Positions 1 to 8,780 of a DNA stretch of 64,000 nucleotides are shown piece after piece. Source of the stretch: Amycolatopsis thermoflava N1165 (GTDB taxonomy: Bacteria; Actinomycetota; Actinomycetes; Mycobacteriales; Pseudonocardiaceae); NCBI RefSeq assembly GCF_000473265.1, contig NZ_KI421511.1, positions 3,013,560 to 3,077,559 of the forward strand. The letters are read 5' to 3'. Within the stretch, counting starts at the first letter, position 1. Each line of letters starts with the position of its first letter. A program made the position numbers and the translations under genes. The notes beneath the pieces were generated by a model. It saw only the letters and a program-made list of their open reading frames with translations, was not told the DNA's origin and did not search any database.

Positions 1-722
1 CAGGGGTCGCGGCCGTGCCCGCCGCCCGGCGGGCCGCGGCCGAACGCGGCATCGACCTGGCCACGATCACGCCCACCGGTCCCGCCGCCACCATCCGGCT
101 CGCCGACCTGCCACCGCTGGAGGTGAAACCGCGGCGCAGCCCGCGCGCCGTGATCGCCCGGCGGATGTCCGCCAGCGCGCAGGTCCCCCAGTTCGTCGTC
201 TACCGCGACCTCGAAGTGCCCGCGGGCGGCGACTGGACCACGGTGTTCCTGCGCGCCCTCGCGGGAGCGTTGCGCCGGCACCCCGAGCTGAACGCCGAAT
301 GGGCCGACGGCGACGTGCGACGGCACGGCCACGTCGGGGTCGCGCTCGCCGTGGACACCGGGCGCGGGCTGCTCGCCCCGGTGCTGCGCGACCCCGATCT
401 GGACGACGGGCTGGCCGGGCGCGTCCGCGATCTGGTCCGCCGCGCCCGCGCCGGGAAGCTCACGCTCGCCGAGATGTCCGGCGGCACCACCACGTTGTCC
501 AACCTCGGCGGGTTCGCGGTGGACGCCTTCCACGCGCTGCTCAGCCCGCCGCAGGCGACGGCACTGGCCGTCGGGCGGGTGCAGGAGAAAGTGGTCCCGG
601 TGCCCGGCGGCATCGGGCTGTCCCTGCGGTGCACGGTCGGTCTCACGGTCGACCACCGGGTCGGCGACGGCGCGGACGCCGCCCGGTTGCTGGCCTCGGT
701 GCAGGAGCTGCTGACGTTATGA
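1..722 (+). CDS. 2-oxoacid dehydrogenase complex E2 acyltransferase, C-terminal part (5' end outside window)
   Basis: This is the lipoyl-acyltransferase (E2) of a pyruvate, acetoin or branched-chain 2-oxoacid dehydrogenase complex, which moves the acyl group from lipoamide to CoA. The reading frame is open to the left edge, so the lipoyl domain must lie upstream. What is visible begins inside a peripheral-subunit-binding domain (ARRAAAERGIDLATI) and continues into a catalytic domain of about 200 residues. That domain ends with the active-site HxxxDG motif (DHRVGDGADAA) close to the C-terminus. The TGA stop overlaps the ATG of the next gene (ATGA), so the two are translationally coupled. Which oxoacid is used cannot be told without the E1 genes upstream. 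Confidence 0.85.
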   Translation, partial: GVAAVPAARRAAAERGIDLATITPTGPAATIRLADLPPLEVKPRRSPRAVIARRMSASAQVPQFVVYRDLEVPAGGDWTTVFLRALAGALRRHPELNAEWADGDVRRHGHVGVALAVDTGRGLLAPVLRDPDLDDGLAGRVRDLVRRARAGKLTLAEMSGGTTTLSNLGGFAVDAFHALLSPPQATALAVGRVQEKVVPVPGGIGLSLRCTVGLTVDHRVGDGADAARLLASVQELLTL

Positions 723-1447
723 TCGGCGGGATGGATCGACGTGCTCACGCCGCCGCGGTCGTGCTGGCCAGCGGGTCCGGGACCCGGGTCGGGGCCGACG
801 TCAACAAGGTCTACCTGCCCCTGGCCGGACGGCGGCTGGTGTCCTGGTCGCTCGGCGCGTTCGCGCGGGTGCCCGGGATCGGTGTGCTCGTCCTGGTCAC
901 CCGGCCGCAGGACCACGAGCTCGTCGAGTGGGTGCTGGAACGCGAGGTCGACGGCGCCGAGGTCGAGGTGGTGCACGGCGGCCGCAGCAGGCAGGAGTCC
1001 GAGCTGCGCGCGTTGCGGCACCTCGCCGAACGCATCGACAGCGGCGCGGTCGACACGGTGCTCCTGCACGACGGCGCCCGCCCGCTGGCCAGCCCGGCGC
1101 TGATCGCGGGAGTGCTGCAGGCGGCGCGGCGGCACGGCGGCGCGGTGCCCGGTCTCGCGGCCGACGACATCATGGCCGTCGCGGACGGCGGGCTGACGAA
1201 CCTGCCGCGGGGCACGGCGATCCGCGCCCAGACCCCGCAGGCGTTCCACGCCCGCCCGCTGCTGGACGCCTACGAAGAGGCCGCGCGGCAGCGGTTCGAG
1301 GGCACCGACACCTCGTCGGTGATGGAGCGCTTCTCCGGGCTGCCCATCCACTGGGTGGCCGGGGAACAGGAGAACATCAAGGTCACCTACGCACACGACC
1401 TGGTGATCGCCGAGCAGGTCCTGGCCTCGGCGAACTACCGGAGATGA
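719..1447 (+). CDS. IspD/TarI-family cytidylyltransferase
   Basis: A 242-residue nucleotidyltransferase of the 2-C-methyl-D-erythritol-4-phosphate cytidylyltransferase family, which couples CTP to a sugar or polyol phosphate. The N-terminal nucleotide loop reads LASGSGTRVGADVNK, followed by the LPLAGRRL segment typical of IspD. HDGARPL, RGTAIRAQTPQAF and the C-terminal ENIKVTYAHDLVIAE are family signatures. The ATG lies inside the stop of the E2 gene, so both are co-translated. No ispF or methylerythritol-pathway gene is adjacent, unlike a normal housekeeping ispD locus. This may therefore be a paralogue with another substrate, such as ribitol phosphate. The family call is secure and the substrate is not. 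Confidence 0.8.
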   Translation: MIGGMDRRAHAAAVVLASGSGTRVGADVNKVYLPLAGRRLVSWSLGAFARVPGIGVLVLVTRPQDHELVEWVLEREVDGAEVEVVHGGRSRQESELRALRHLAERIDSGAVDTVLLHDGARPLASPALIAGVLQAARRHGGAVPGLAADDIMAVADGGLTNLPRGTAIRAQTPQAFHARPLLDAYEEAARQRFEGTDTSSVMERFSGLPIHWVAGEQENIKVTYAHDLVIAEQVLASANYRR

Positions 1448-1454
1448 GGCAGCG

Positions 1455-1787
1455 ATGAGCACTGTCCGGCACGCGGAACTGACCTGCTCCCGGTGCGGGA
1501 CGGACACCGTGCACGAGGTCGTCTACGCCGGGCGCCTCCTCGCCGAGGTCACCTGCACCGCCTGCGGGCGGACCTACGGCCGCGACGTGCGCGCCGACTA
1601 CCTGGCCGACCTCCGCCAGCGGCTGGTCACCAAACCGAAGCGCATGCTGCGCCGCCTGCGCAAGGACCCGCTGCGGTTCGCGAGCTCACTGCCGAAGACC
1701 GTGCCGGCCAAACCGCTGGAACTGCTCTCGGAGATCCGCGTCGTGTGGCACTCCGGGAAGAACCGGCGGACGCGGGGCGAGCACTGA
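1455..1787 (+). CDS. Small zinc-ribbon protein of unknown function
   Basis: A 110-residue basic protein with two CxxC pairs near the N-terminus (CSRCG and CTACG, about 25 residues apart). This spacing suggests a zinc ribbon. The rest is rich in Arg/Lys and Leu, with no membrane segment or signal peptide. It starts 7 bp after the cytidylyltransferase stop and probably belongs to the same transcription unit. I do not recognise a named family. The zinc ribbon plus basic tail could bind nucleic acid or a protein partner, but that is a guess. Confidence 0.6.
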   Translation: MSTVRHAELTCSRCGTDTVHEVVYAGRLLAEVTCTACGRTYGRDVRADYLADLRQRLVTKPKRMLRRLRKDPLRFASSLPKTVPAKPLELLSEIRVVWHSGKNRRTRGEH

Positions 1788-1806
1788 ACCCCGTCGCGCG
1801 GGCATC

Positions 1807-3597
1807 TCACGGCGGGCCGGGTGCCACCGCCCGTAGCCGGTGCAGCCGCAACCCGAGCCGCAGTTCCAGGTTGTCCTCCTGGCGCCAGTCGACGCCCAGC
1901 AGCTCGCCGGCCCGGTCCAGCCGCTTCAGCAGTGTGTTGACGTGCAGGTGCAACGCCCGCGCGGTCGCCGCGACGTTGGCGCGGTTCGCGTAGTAGGCGT
2001 CGAGCGTGCCGACGAGGTCGGTGCCGCGCCGGTGGTCGTAGTCCAGCAGCGGGCCGATCGTGCCCGCGATGAACCGGTCGAGGTCGCGGACCCGTTCGGT
2101 GTCGAAAACCATGGCGTAGAGGGCGTAGCGCGCCGTGGTGGCGCCCAGGTCCGTGTGCCCCAGCGCGCGCACCACGGCGCTGCAGCGGCCGGCCAGTGAG
2201 AAGGCCCTGGCCCAGTCCTGGTGGACCGCCCGCTCCCCCACGACCGTCACCGGCACGCCCGCCGCGCGGCGCAGGCGCCGGTGGACCTCCTCGACGGTCC
2301 GGTCGTCGTCGGTGCTGGGCAGGATCATCGTGGCCCGGCCGAGGTGCTCGCCTGCCAGTCCGGCGCGGTCCCTGGCGATGTCGTGCAGGTGCCGCGACAG
2401 CTCGGTGGACGACAGCGTGGCGGAGTCGGCGACGAGAACCAGCTCCAGCCGGTCGACGTCGATGTTGCGGGCCCTGGCTCGGGTGCGCTGGGCCGCGCTG
2501 GCCCCGGGACTGCCGACCATCAGCTCGGTCAGCAGCTCCCCGCTCAGCCGCTCGCTCGCCTCGGCGACGGCCCGTTCCTTGAGGATGAGCAGCCCCAGGA
2601 TGTGGGTGGCCCGCTCCAAGGTCCGCACGTCCATGTCGTCCCGGACACCGCGTTCGCCGCCCGCCGCCCGGCTCCACGCGAGCGCGCCGAGGAAACTGTC
2701 GCCGGCCTGGATCGACGCCACGCTGTGGGCGACCCCCGCCCCGTCGACCGACGTGGTGCACCGGCCCGATCGCTGCGCGTTCCGGAAAGCCGCGGCGAGG
2801 TCGTCCACGGCCGGAGCCCGGCACGGGTCCGCCGCCGAGTCCCCGCGGACGACCGCGACGCCGGCCCGGTCCAGGAGCGTGACGCAGCCGCCCAGCTGGT
2901 CGGCGAGGAGCTGCACGACGTCGCCGGGCGTCCCGCCCTCCAGCACCACCCCGGTGAGCGCTTCGTGGCTCGCCTGCGCCCGCTCCATGACGGCCACGTG
3001 CTCCTCGATCTTCCGGTACGCGACCCGCAGCTCCTGCAGGGCGGTCCGGCTGGCGTCGTAGAGCCGGGCGTTGTCCAGCGCGACCGCGGCGTGATCGGCG
3101 AACGCGCTCAGCAGGGCGATCTCCTCCGCCTGGAAGGACCGCACGGACCGGTCCGCGGCGAACAGGGCGCCCACCGCCTCGCCCCGGATGACCAGCGGCA
3201 CGCCGAGCAGCGCGACCAGCCCCTCGAGGCCGACCACGCGGTCGAAGTCCGGATCGTGGGCGATGCTGGTGGCGGCGGCGTAGTCGCGCACCCAGTGCGG
3301 GCTCCGGGACGCCAGGACCTTGCCGCCGAGCCCCACGTCGGCGGGTATGGACGCGGCCAGGAAGGACGCGGAGATCGTGCCCTCCGACGCCTTGGCCGAC
3401 AGCCGCCCGTCCGCGCCGACCAGCGACAGGTACGTGAAGTCCGTGCCGATCAGGTCGTGGGCGTGCCGGACGATCGAGCGCAGCACCTCGTCGAGCTCGC
3501 CGAGCGCGGTGAGGGACTTGGCGGTCGCGTACAGGGACGTCAGTTCGCGCTGACGGCGCAGGAGCGGGTGCGACTCGCCCCCGGGGTCGCTGGCCAC
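1807..3597 (-). CDS. GAF-domain PucR-type transcriptional regulator
   Basis: A regulator of about 596 residues. An N-terminal GAF sensor domain (roughly residues 20-200) is followed by a coiled linker, a second sensor-like region, and a C-terminal PucR-type helix-turn-helix. The HTH contains the family hallmark ANVAATARALHLHVNTLLKRLDR, close to the end. I chose the GTG at 3597 because GGAGGAGGG lies 8 nt upstream; the open frame itself extends to a GTG at 3678. The gene diverges from the transporter-esterase-ligase operon at 3739 and is its likely controller. A 9-bp inverted repeat in the shared promoter region (3649-3673) is a candidate operator. The effector is unknown; an aromatic acid or ester released by the esterase would fit. 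Confidence 0.85.
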   Translation of the reverse strand: MASDPGGESHPLLRRQRELTSLYATAKSLTALGELDEVLRSIVRHAHDLIGTDFTYLSLVGADGRLSAKASEGTISASFLAASIPADVGLGGKVLASRSPHWVRDYAAATSIAHDPDFDRVVGLEGLVALLGVPLVIRGEAVGALFAADRSVRSFQAEEIALLSAFADHAAVALDNARLYDASRTALQELRVAYRKIEEHVAVMERAQASHEALTGVVLEGGTPGDVVQLLADQLGGCVTLLDRAGVAVVRGDSAADPCRAPAVDDLAAAFRNAQRSGRCTTSVDGAGVAHSVASIQAGDSFLGALAWSRAAGGERGVRDDMDVRTLERATHILGLLILKERAVAEASERLSGELLTELMVGSPGASAAQRTRARARNIDVDRLELVLVADSATLSSTELSRHLHDIARDRAGLAGEHLGRATMILPSTDDDRTVEEVHRRLRRAAGVPVTVVGERAVHQDWARAFSLAGRCSAVVRALGHTDLGATTARYALYAMVFDTERVRDLDRFIAGTIGPLLDYDHRRGTDLVGTLDAYYANRANVAATARALHLHVNTLLKRLDRAGELLGVDWRQEDNLELRLGLRLHRLRAVAPGPP

Positions 3598-3648
3598 AGT
3601 GCCATCCCTCCTCCGCACCAGATGGAAGAAAGAACCACCAGAACGGCG

Positions 3649-3673
3649 TGAGGTGTGGATGATACACACCTCA
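3649..3673. promoter_or_regulatory. Inverted repeat in the PucR/transporter divergent promoter
   Basis: TGAGGTGTG and CACACCTCA form a perfect 9-bp inverted repeat separated by 7 bp. It lies between the divergent starts at 3597 and 3739. Position and symmetry fit a dimeric regulator's operator, most simply the adjacent PucR-type protein; this is inference. Confidence 0.5.
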
Positions 3674-3738
3674 ACCACCCGGCAGCGGCGCCCCTAACCT
3701 GACCGCCATCACCCGTGCTCCCAACGAAGGCGGCATGT

Positions 3739-5127
3739 ATGGCAACTCCGCTCGCGCAACCCGACGGACAGTCCGGCCGGCTGAGCACCGGCGGGCCCGC
3801 GGTCCCGCGCCGGTCCTTCCGCAAATTGCTGGCGGTGGGGCTGATCGGCAGCTCGATCGAGTGGTACGACTTCTTCCTCTACGGCACCGCGGCGGCGCTG
3901 GTGTTCCCCAAGGTGTTCTTCCCGCACTCCTCGGCGCTGACCGGAACGCTCCTCGCCTTCAGCACGTTCTGGGCCGGCTTCGTGGCCCGCCCGATCGGCG
4001 GGGTGCTCGCCGGGCACCTCGGCGACAAGTACGGGCGCAAGCCGGTGGTGGTCACCTGCCTGGCGCTGATGGGGGCGGCGACCTTCCTGATCGGCTGCCT
4101 GCCCAGCGCGGCGAGCATCGGCGCACTGGCCCCGACGCTGCTGGTTGTGCTGCGGTTCGTGCAGGGTCTCGCGGCAGGCGGGCAGTGGGGCGGCATCGTG
4201 CTGCTGCTCACCGAATCCGCCGGCGCGAAACGGCGCGGCTTCGCCGGGACCTTCGGGCAGACGAGCGTGCCCGTCGCCGTGATCATCTCCAACCTGATCT
4301 TCGTGGCGGCCAGCAGCCTGATGCCGGACAGCGCTTTCCTCAGCTGGGGCTGGCGCATCCCGTTCCTGGTGAGCGTCGTGATGTTCGTGGTCGTCCTCTA
4401 CATCCAGACCAAAGTGGAGGACACGCCGGAGTTCCGCGAGCTGCAGCGGCGCGCGTCGCGGCCGGAGAAGGCGGTGGTCCGGGCGCCGCTGGCGCAGGTG
4501 GTGCGCACCAAGTGGGGAACCATCCTGCTCGGCTGCGGGATCCTCTCGGCCACCAACAGCCTGTTCTACGTCAGCATCTCCGGCCTGCTGAGCTACGGCA
4601 CCGGCTCGCTCGGGCTCGAGCGCAACCCGCTGCTCGCGGTCGTGCTGGGCAGTTCCGTGGCGATGCTGGTGACCATCCCGTGGTCCGGTCACCTCTCGGA
4701 CAAGGTGGGACGGCGGCCGCTGATCCTGATCGGCGGTCTGGGCGTCGCCGTCTGGGCGTTCCCGTACTTCTGGCTCGTCGACAGCGCGTCGCTGCCGCTG
4801 ATCTTCGTCGCGGTGGTGGTGGGTTTCGTGTTCCAGTGCCTCACCTACGGCCCGATCGCGAGCTTCCTCGGCGAGCTGTTCGCGCCCAACGTCCGCTACT
4901 CCGGCGCGTCGCTGGCCTACCAGCTCTCCGCGATCATCGTCAGCGGTGGCACGCCGTTCCTCATGACCGCGCTCATCGCGCAGACCGGGAGCACCCTGCC
5001 GGTCGCCGCCTACATCGCGCTGATGGGCCTGATCACCTTCGTCAGCGCGTGGTTCCTGCCCGAGACGAACCCCGCCCAGGTCCGCGAAGATCCGCACGCC
5101 GTGCCCGGCGCGCACCTCTACCGCTGA
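3739..5127 (+). CDS. MFS transporter, metabolite:H+ symporter (MHS) family
   Basis: A 462-residue, 12-helix inner-membrane carrier of the major facilitator superfamily, MHS branch (ShiA/KgtP-like), which usually imports organic acids with protons. The opening IGSSIEWYDFFLYGTAAALVF is the MHS signature. The loop GHLGDKYGRKPVVV matches the MFS G-x3-D-x2-GR-(R/K) motif, and a second copy (GHLSDKVGRRPL) follows helix 6. The ATG at 3739 was chosen over the in-frame GTG at 3715 because it sits just ahead of the first conserved residues; GAAGGCGG lies upstream. First gene of an operon with the esterase, CoA ligase and ABM protein, so it probably imports the acid freed by the esterase or a related ester. 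Confidence 0.88.
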   Translation: MATPLAQPDGQSGRLSTGGPAVPRRSFRKLLAVGLIGSSIEWYDFFLYGTAAALVFPKVFFPHSSALTGTLLAFSTFWAGFVARPIGGVLAGHLGDKYGRKPVVVTCLALMGAATFLIGCLPSAASIGALAPTLLVVLRFVQGLAAGGQWGGIVLLLTESAGAKRRGFAGTFGQTSVPVAVIISNLIFVAASSLMPDSAFLSWGWRIPFLVSVVMFVVVLYIQTKVEDTPEFRELQRRASRPEKAVVRAPLAQVVRTKWGTILLGCGILSATNSLFYVSISGLLSYGTGSLGLERNPLLAVVLGSSVAMLVTIPWSGHLSDKVGRRPLILIGGLGVAVWAFPYFWLVDSASLPLIFVAVVVGFVFQCLTYGPIASFLGELFAPNVRYSGASLAYQLSAIIVSGGTPFLMTALIAQTGSTLPVAAYIALMGLITFVSAWFLPETNPAQVREDPHAVPGAHLYR

Positions 5128-5139
5128 AACGAGGACGGC

Positions 5140-6768
5140 ATGCGAACCTCGCGTTGGACAGCCGTGCCCGCGGCCCTCGTGCTGCTGGCGACCGGATTCC
5201 CCGTGGCAACCGCCGCCCCGCCGTCGGCACCGGTGTGCGCGGCGCTGGCCGGAACGGACATCCCGGCCTCGGTGATGAGCCTGCCGACCTCCGGCGGGCG
5301 CGTCACGTCCGCGACGGTCACGACGAGCGTGGTCAGCGGCAAGACGATCGAGTACTGCCGGGTCGACGCGGACATCTTCCCCGTCGACCCCGCCGCGCCC
5401 GCCATCAAGATGCGCGTGGCCCTGCCCGCCGGCTGGAACCACAAGGCGATCATGTTCGGCGGTGGCGGCTACAACGGCACGATCCCGGACCTGACGGCGA
5501 ACGCGCCGTTCGGCCCCGCCGACCAGCCCGCGCCACTGGCCCGGGGGTACGCCACGTTCGCCAGCGACTCCGGCCACCAGCAGGGGCCGGCCGCGCTGCC
5601 GTCGCTGGACGGGTCGTTCGGGGTGAACGACGAGGCACTGCGCAACTTCGCCGCCGGTGACGCGCTCAAGAAGACTCACGACGCCAGCCGGTACCTCATC
5701 CGGCAGGCCTACCGCGCGAAGCCCGCCGAGGTCTACTTCGCCGGAGGTTCCACCGGCGGCCGCGAGGCCCTCGTCGTCGCGCAACGGTGGCCGGAGGCCT
5801 TCGACGGCGTGATTTCGGCCTACCCCGCCTGGAACAACCTCGCCGAGGTCCTGTACCTGGGGCACCTGACGCAGATCCTGTCCCGGCCCGGCGCGTTCCC
5901 CGGGCCGGACAAGCAGACGCTCCTCTACACCAGCGTCGTCGGCGCGTGCGACGGCCTGGACGGCGTCGCGGACGGGGTGGTGTCCAATCCGGGCGGCTGT
6001 CACTTCGACCCGCGCACGCTGCGCTGCCCGGACGGCGCCGACACCGGGCCGGGGTGCCTGTCGGATCCGCAGATCGCCGCCGTGACCGCCATGTCCACCC
6101 GGTTCGAGTGGCCGTACCGGATCGCCAGCGGCGAGACCGGCTACCCCGGTTTCCCGTTCCTCTCCGGCGCGGACATGCGCACCCCGTTCCTCGGGTTCGG
6201 CACCACCGCGCCGGCCAACCCGATGCCGCTGACCAGCGGCTACGGCATGCAGTACTGGGACCAGTGGGTCAAGTACTTCCTGACCCGCGACCCCGGCCAC
6301 GACCCGCTCGCCGTCGATCCCGGCGACCCCGGGCCGTGGCTGGACCGGATCAGCAGGCTGTCCACGATCCAGGACCGCAACGACGTGGACCTGCGCCCGT
6401 TCGCCGCCCGCGGCGGCAAGCTGATCCTGCTGCACGGCGCCGCGGACGAGCTGGTCTCCGACCGGTCGACGAGCGACTACTACCGGCGGGTGCGCGCGGA
6501 ACTCGGCCCGCGGACCACGGACGGGTTCCTGCGGTACTACGTCGTGCCCGGAGCCAATCACGCGAACGCGGGCACACCGGCGTTCGCCGCGGGCTGGGAC
6601 TCGCTGTCCGCGCTGGAGCGCTGGGTCGAAAAAGGACAGTCACCGGTGGACCCGGTCGTCACCGACACGCGCCACCAGCGCACCCGTCCCCTGTGCGAGT
6701 ACCCGGAATGGCCCCGGTACCGCGCCGGCGACCCGGACCGCGCGTCGAGCTTCGTCTGCACCCGCTGA
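5140..6768 (+). CDS. Secreted tannase/feruloyl-esterase family hydrolase
   Basis: A 542-residue alpha/beta hydrolase of the tannase/feruloyl esterase family, which cleaves ester bonds of phenolic acids. The N-terminus is a classical signal peptide (MRTSRW, a hydrophobic stretch, then a TAAPP-type cleavage region), so the enzyme is exported. The nucleophile elbow is GGSTGG around residue 205. An Asp in HGAADELVS and a His in GANHANAG complete a plausible Ser-Asp-His triad. Many family members have the nucleophile elbow as GCSTGG, with a Cys next to the catalytic Ser that pairs with one next to the His. Both cysteines are absent here. It begins 12 bp after the MHS transporter. I am confident of the family and unsure of the substrate. 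Confidence 0.83.
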   Translation: MRTSRWTAVPAALVLLATGFPVATAAPPSAPVCAALAGTDIPASVMSLPTSGGRVTSATVTTSVVSGKTIEYCRVDADIFPVDPAAPAIKMRVALPAGWNHKAIMFGGGGYNGTIPDLTANAPFGPADQPAPLARGYATFASDSGHQQGPAALPSLDGSFGVNDEALRNFAAGDALKKTHDASRYLIRQAYRAKPAEVYFAGGSTGGREALVVAQRWPEAFDGVISAYPAWNNLAEVLYLGHLTQILSRPGAFPGPDKQTLLYTSVVGACDGLDGVADGVVSNPGGCHFDPRTLRCPDGADTGPGCLSDPQIAAVTAMSTRFEWPYRIASGETGYPGFPFLSGADMRTPFLGFGTTAPANPMPLTSGYGMQYWDQWVKYFLTRDPGHDPLAVDPGDPGPWLDRISRLSTIQDRNDVDLRPFAARGGKLILLHGAADELVSDRSTSDYYRRVRAELGPRTTDGFLRYYVVPGANHANAGTPAFAAGWDSLSALERWVEKGQSPVDPVVTDTRHQRTRPLCEYPEWPRYRAGDPDRASSFVCTR

Positions 6769-6789
6769 CCCCGACACAGGAAGATCACC

Positions 6790-8457
6790 ATGCTCGGCTT
6801 GATGCAAGACCGTCCCCTGTCCCTGCCGCACGTGTTCCGGCGCGTCGAACGCCTCTTCGGGCACAAGACCGTGGTGTCGGGCCGGGTCGGCGGCGAGACC
6901 ACGACGACCTGGGCGCAGGTGTGCGCGCGGGCGCGACGCCTGGCCGCCGCCCTCGACGAGCTCGGCGTCCCGGCCGGCGCCCGAGTGGGCACGTTCGCGT
7001 GGAACAGCCACCGGCACGTGGAGCTCTACCTGGCCGTGCCCTGCACCGGGCGGGTGCTGCACACGATCAACCACCGGCTGTTCGGCGAGCAGATCACCTA
7101 CATCGTCAACGACGCCGCCGACGACGTGCTGTTCGTCGACCGCTCCATCCTGCCCGCCGTGTGGCCGCTGGTGGGCACCTTCACCACCGTGCGTGCGGTG
7201 GTGGTCATGGACGACGGGAGCGACGCGAAAATCCCCGACGACGATCGCGTCTTCGACTATGAGGAACTCCTCGCGCGGGCCGGCGACACCGGCCGCGAGT
7301 TCACTGTGGACGACGAGAACACGGCCGCCGCGTTGTGTTACACGTCGGGCACCACCGGCGACCCCAAGGGCGTGCTCTACAGCCACCGCTCGGTGGTGCT
7401 GCACGCCGCGTTGTTGCTGATGGTGGACACGTTCGGCATCTGCGAACGCGACGTGGTGATGCCGATCGTGCCGATGTTCCACGTCAACGCGTGGGGGCTG
7501 CCCTACGCGGCCATGCTGTGCGGGGCCGATCTGGTGCTGCCCGGGCCGGCGATGTCCCCGCCGGAACTGGCGGGGATGCTCGCCCGCCACCGGGTCACGT
7601 TCGGGGCCGCGGTCGCCACGATCTGGCGTGGCCTGGTGCCCCTGCTCGGCGAGCACGACTTCTCCGCGGTCCGCCAGATCGTGTCCGGCGGCGGCGCGGT
7701 CGACGAGGCGCTCACCCGCGCCTACCAGGACGCGATCGGGCTGCCGTTGACCAACGCGTGGGGGATGACCGAAACCAGCCCGGTGGTCACCACCTCGCGG
7801 ATCGCCACCGTGCACGACGACTACCCGGACGAAGAACGGCGGGCGCTGCTCGCCACCCCGGGGCCCGCCGTGCCGCTGACCGAGGTCCGCATCGTCGGCG
7901 ACGACGGGCGGGAAGCCCCGTGGGACGGGCGGACGCCGGGTGAACTGCAGGCCGCCGGCCCCACGATCGCCGCGGCCTACTTCGGGAAACGCGACGGGGC
8001 GGGCGCCTTCACCGGAGACGGGTGGCTGCGCACCGGGGACGTGGCGACCATCGACCGCCACGGCTACGTGCGGATCGTCGACCGCACCAAGGACCTCGTG
8101 AAGTCGGGTGGCGAGTGGATCTCCTCGGTGGAACTGGAGAACGCGATCATGGAGCACCCCGGGGTCGCCGAGGCCGCGGTGATCGGCGTGCCCGACGACA
8201 AGTGGGGCGAGCGGCCGCTGGCCTGCGTGGTGCCGGCTGCCGGGGCCACGCTCACCGCGGAGGAGGTCCGGGACCACCTGCGGGGCCGCGTGGCGTCCTG
8301 GTGGCTGCCGGACGAGGTGTTCTTCTGCGACGAGATCCCCAAGACGGCGACCGGGAAGTTCGCCAAGCAACGGCTCCGGTCTCAGATCGAGACAGCTCGT
8401 GCCGGTTCCGGGTGCTACACCAACCGGGACACTGTGGCACGAAGGAGCAACGGATGA
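6790..8457 (+). CDS. Acyl-CoA synthetase (AMP-forming)
   Basis: A 555-residue adenylate-forming enzyme that activates a carboxylic acid to its CoA thioester via an acyl-AMP. The P-loop-like motif YTSGTTGDPKGVLYSH lies near residue 190. Further motifs are the adenine-binding NAWGMTETSPV, the hinge GWLRTGDVATID and the C-terminal lysine region KTATGKFAKQRLR. Length and layout match medium/long-chain fatty acyl or aryl CoA ligases. The gene is 21 bp behind the esterase and its stop overlaps the next start (ATGA). In context it likely activates the acid released by the esterase and imported by the MHS carrier, whose identity is not visible. Confidence 0.87.
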   Translation: MLGLMQDRPLSLPHVFRRVERLFGHKTVVSGRVGGETTTTWAQVCARARRLAAALDELGVPAGARVGTFAWNSHRHVELYLAVPCTGRVLHTINHRLFGEQITYIVNDAADDVLFVDRSILPAVWPLVGTFTTVRAVVVMDDGSDAKIPDDDRVFDYEELLARAGDTGREFTVDDENTAAALCYTSGTTGDPKGVLYSHRSVVLHAALLLMVDTFGICERDVVMPIVPMFHVNAWGLPYAAMLCGADLVLPGPAMSPPELAGMLARHRVTFGAAVATIWRGLVPLLGEHDFSAVRQIVSGGGAVDEALTRAYQDAIGLPLTNAWGMTETSPVVTTSRIATVHDDYPDEERRALLATPGPAVPLTEVRIVGDDGREAPWDGRTPGELQAAGPTIAAAYFGKRDGAGAFTGDGWLRTGDVATIDRHGYVRIVDRTKDLVKSGGEWISSVELENAIMEHPGVAEAAVIGVPDDKWGERPLACVVPAAGATLTAEEVRDHLRGRVASWWLPDEVFFCDEIPKTATGKFAKQRLRSQIETARAGSGCYTNRDTVARRSNG

Positions 8458-8780
8458 TCTTCATCACGGCCAAGTTCCGGGTCAAGGACGAGCACGCCGA
8501 CCGGTGGCCGGAAATCGCGCGGGAGTTCACCGCGGCGACCCGCGCCGAGCCCGGCTGCCTGTGGTTCGAGTGGTCCCGCAGCCTCGACGACCCAGCCGAA
8601 TACGTCCTGGTGGAGGCATTCCGCGACGCCGACGCCGGCGCCCGGCACGTGCGGTCCGCGCACTTCCGGGCCGCGCAGGAGACGCTGCCCCGGCACCTCG
8701 CCGAGACGCCCCGGATCGTGAACACGGTGGTGGACCAGGACGACTGGTCCCAGCTCGGCGAGCTGGCCGTGCGGGACTGA
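8454..8780 (+). CDS. Antibiotic biosynthesis monooxygenase (ABM)-domain protein
   Basis: A 108-residue single-domain protein of the ABM/YgiN dimeric ferredoxin-like fold. MIFITAKFRVKDEHADRW opens the first beta strand, and EPGCLWFEWSRSLDDPAEYVLVEAFRD is the typical central block, followed by a conserved H (SAHFRAA). Members include cofactor-free quinone-forming monooxygenases and proteins with no known reaction. The ATG is within the ligase stop (ATGA), so it is the coupled last gene of the operon. Its TGA falls in sequence that resembles the unit of the downstream tandem repeat array. Confidence 0.82.
   Translation: MIFITAKFRVKDEHADRWPEIAREFTAATRAEPGCLWFEWSRSLDDPAEYVLVEAFRDADAGARHVRSAHFRAAQETLPRHLAETPRIVNTVVDQDDWSQLGELAVRD

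Noticed and set aside
3709..6561. A 950-codon minus-strand ORF
   Set aside because: Shadow of the MHS transporter and esterase genes, which have clear motifs, signal peptide and start sites on the plus strand.
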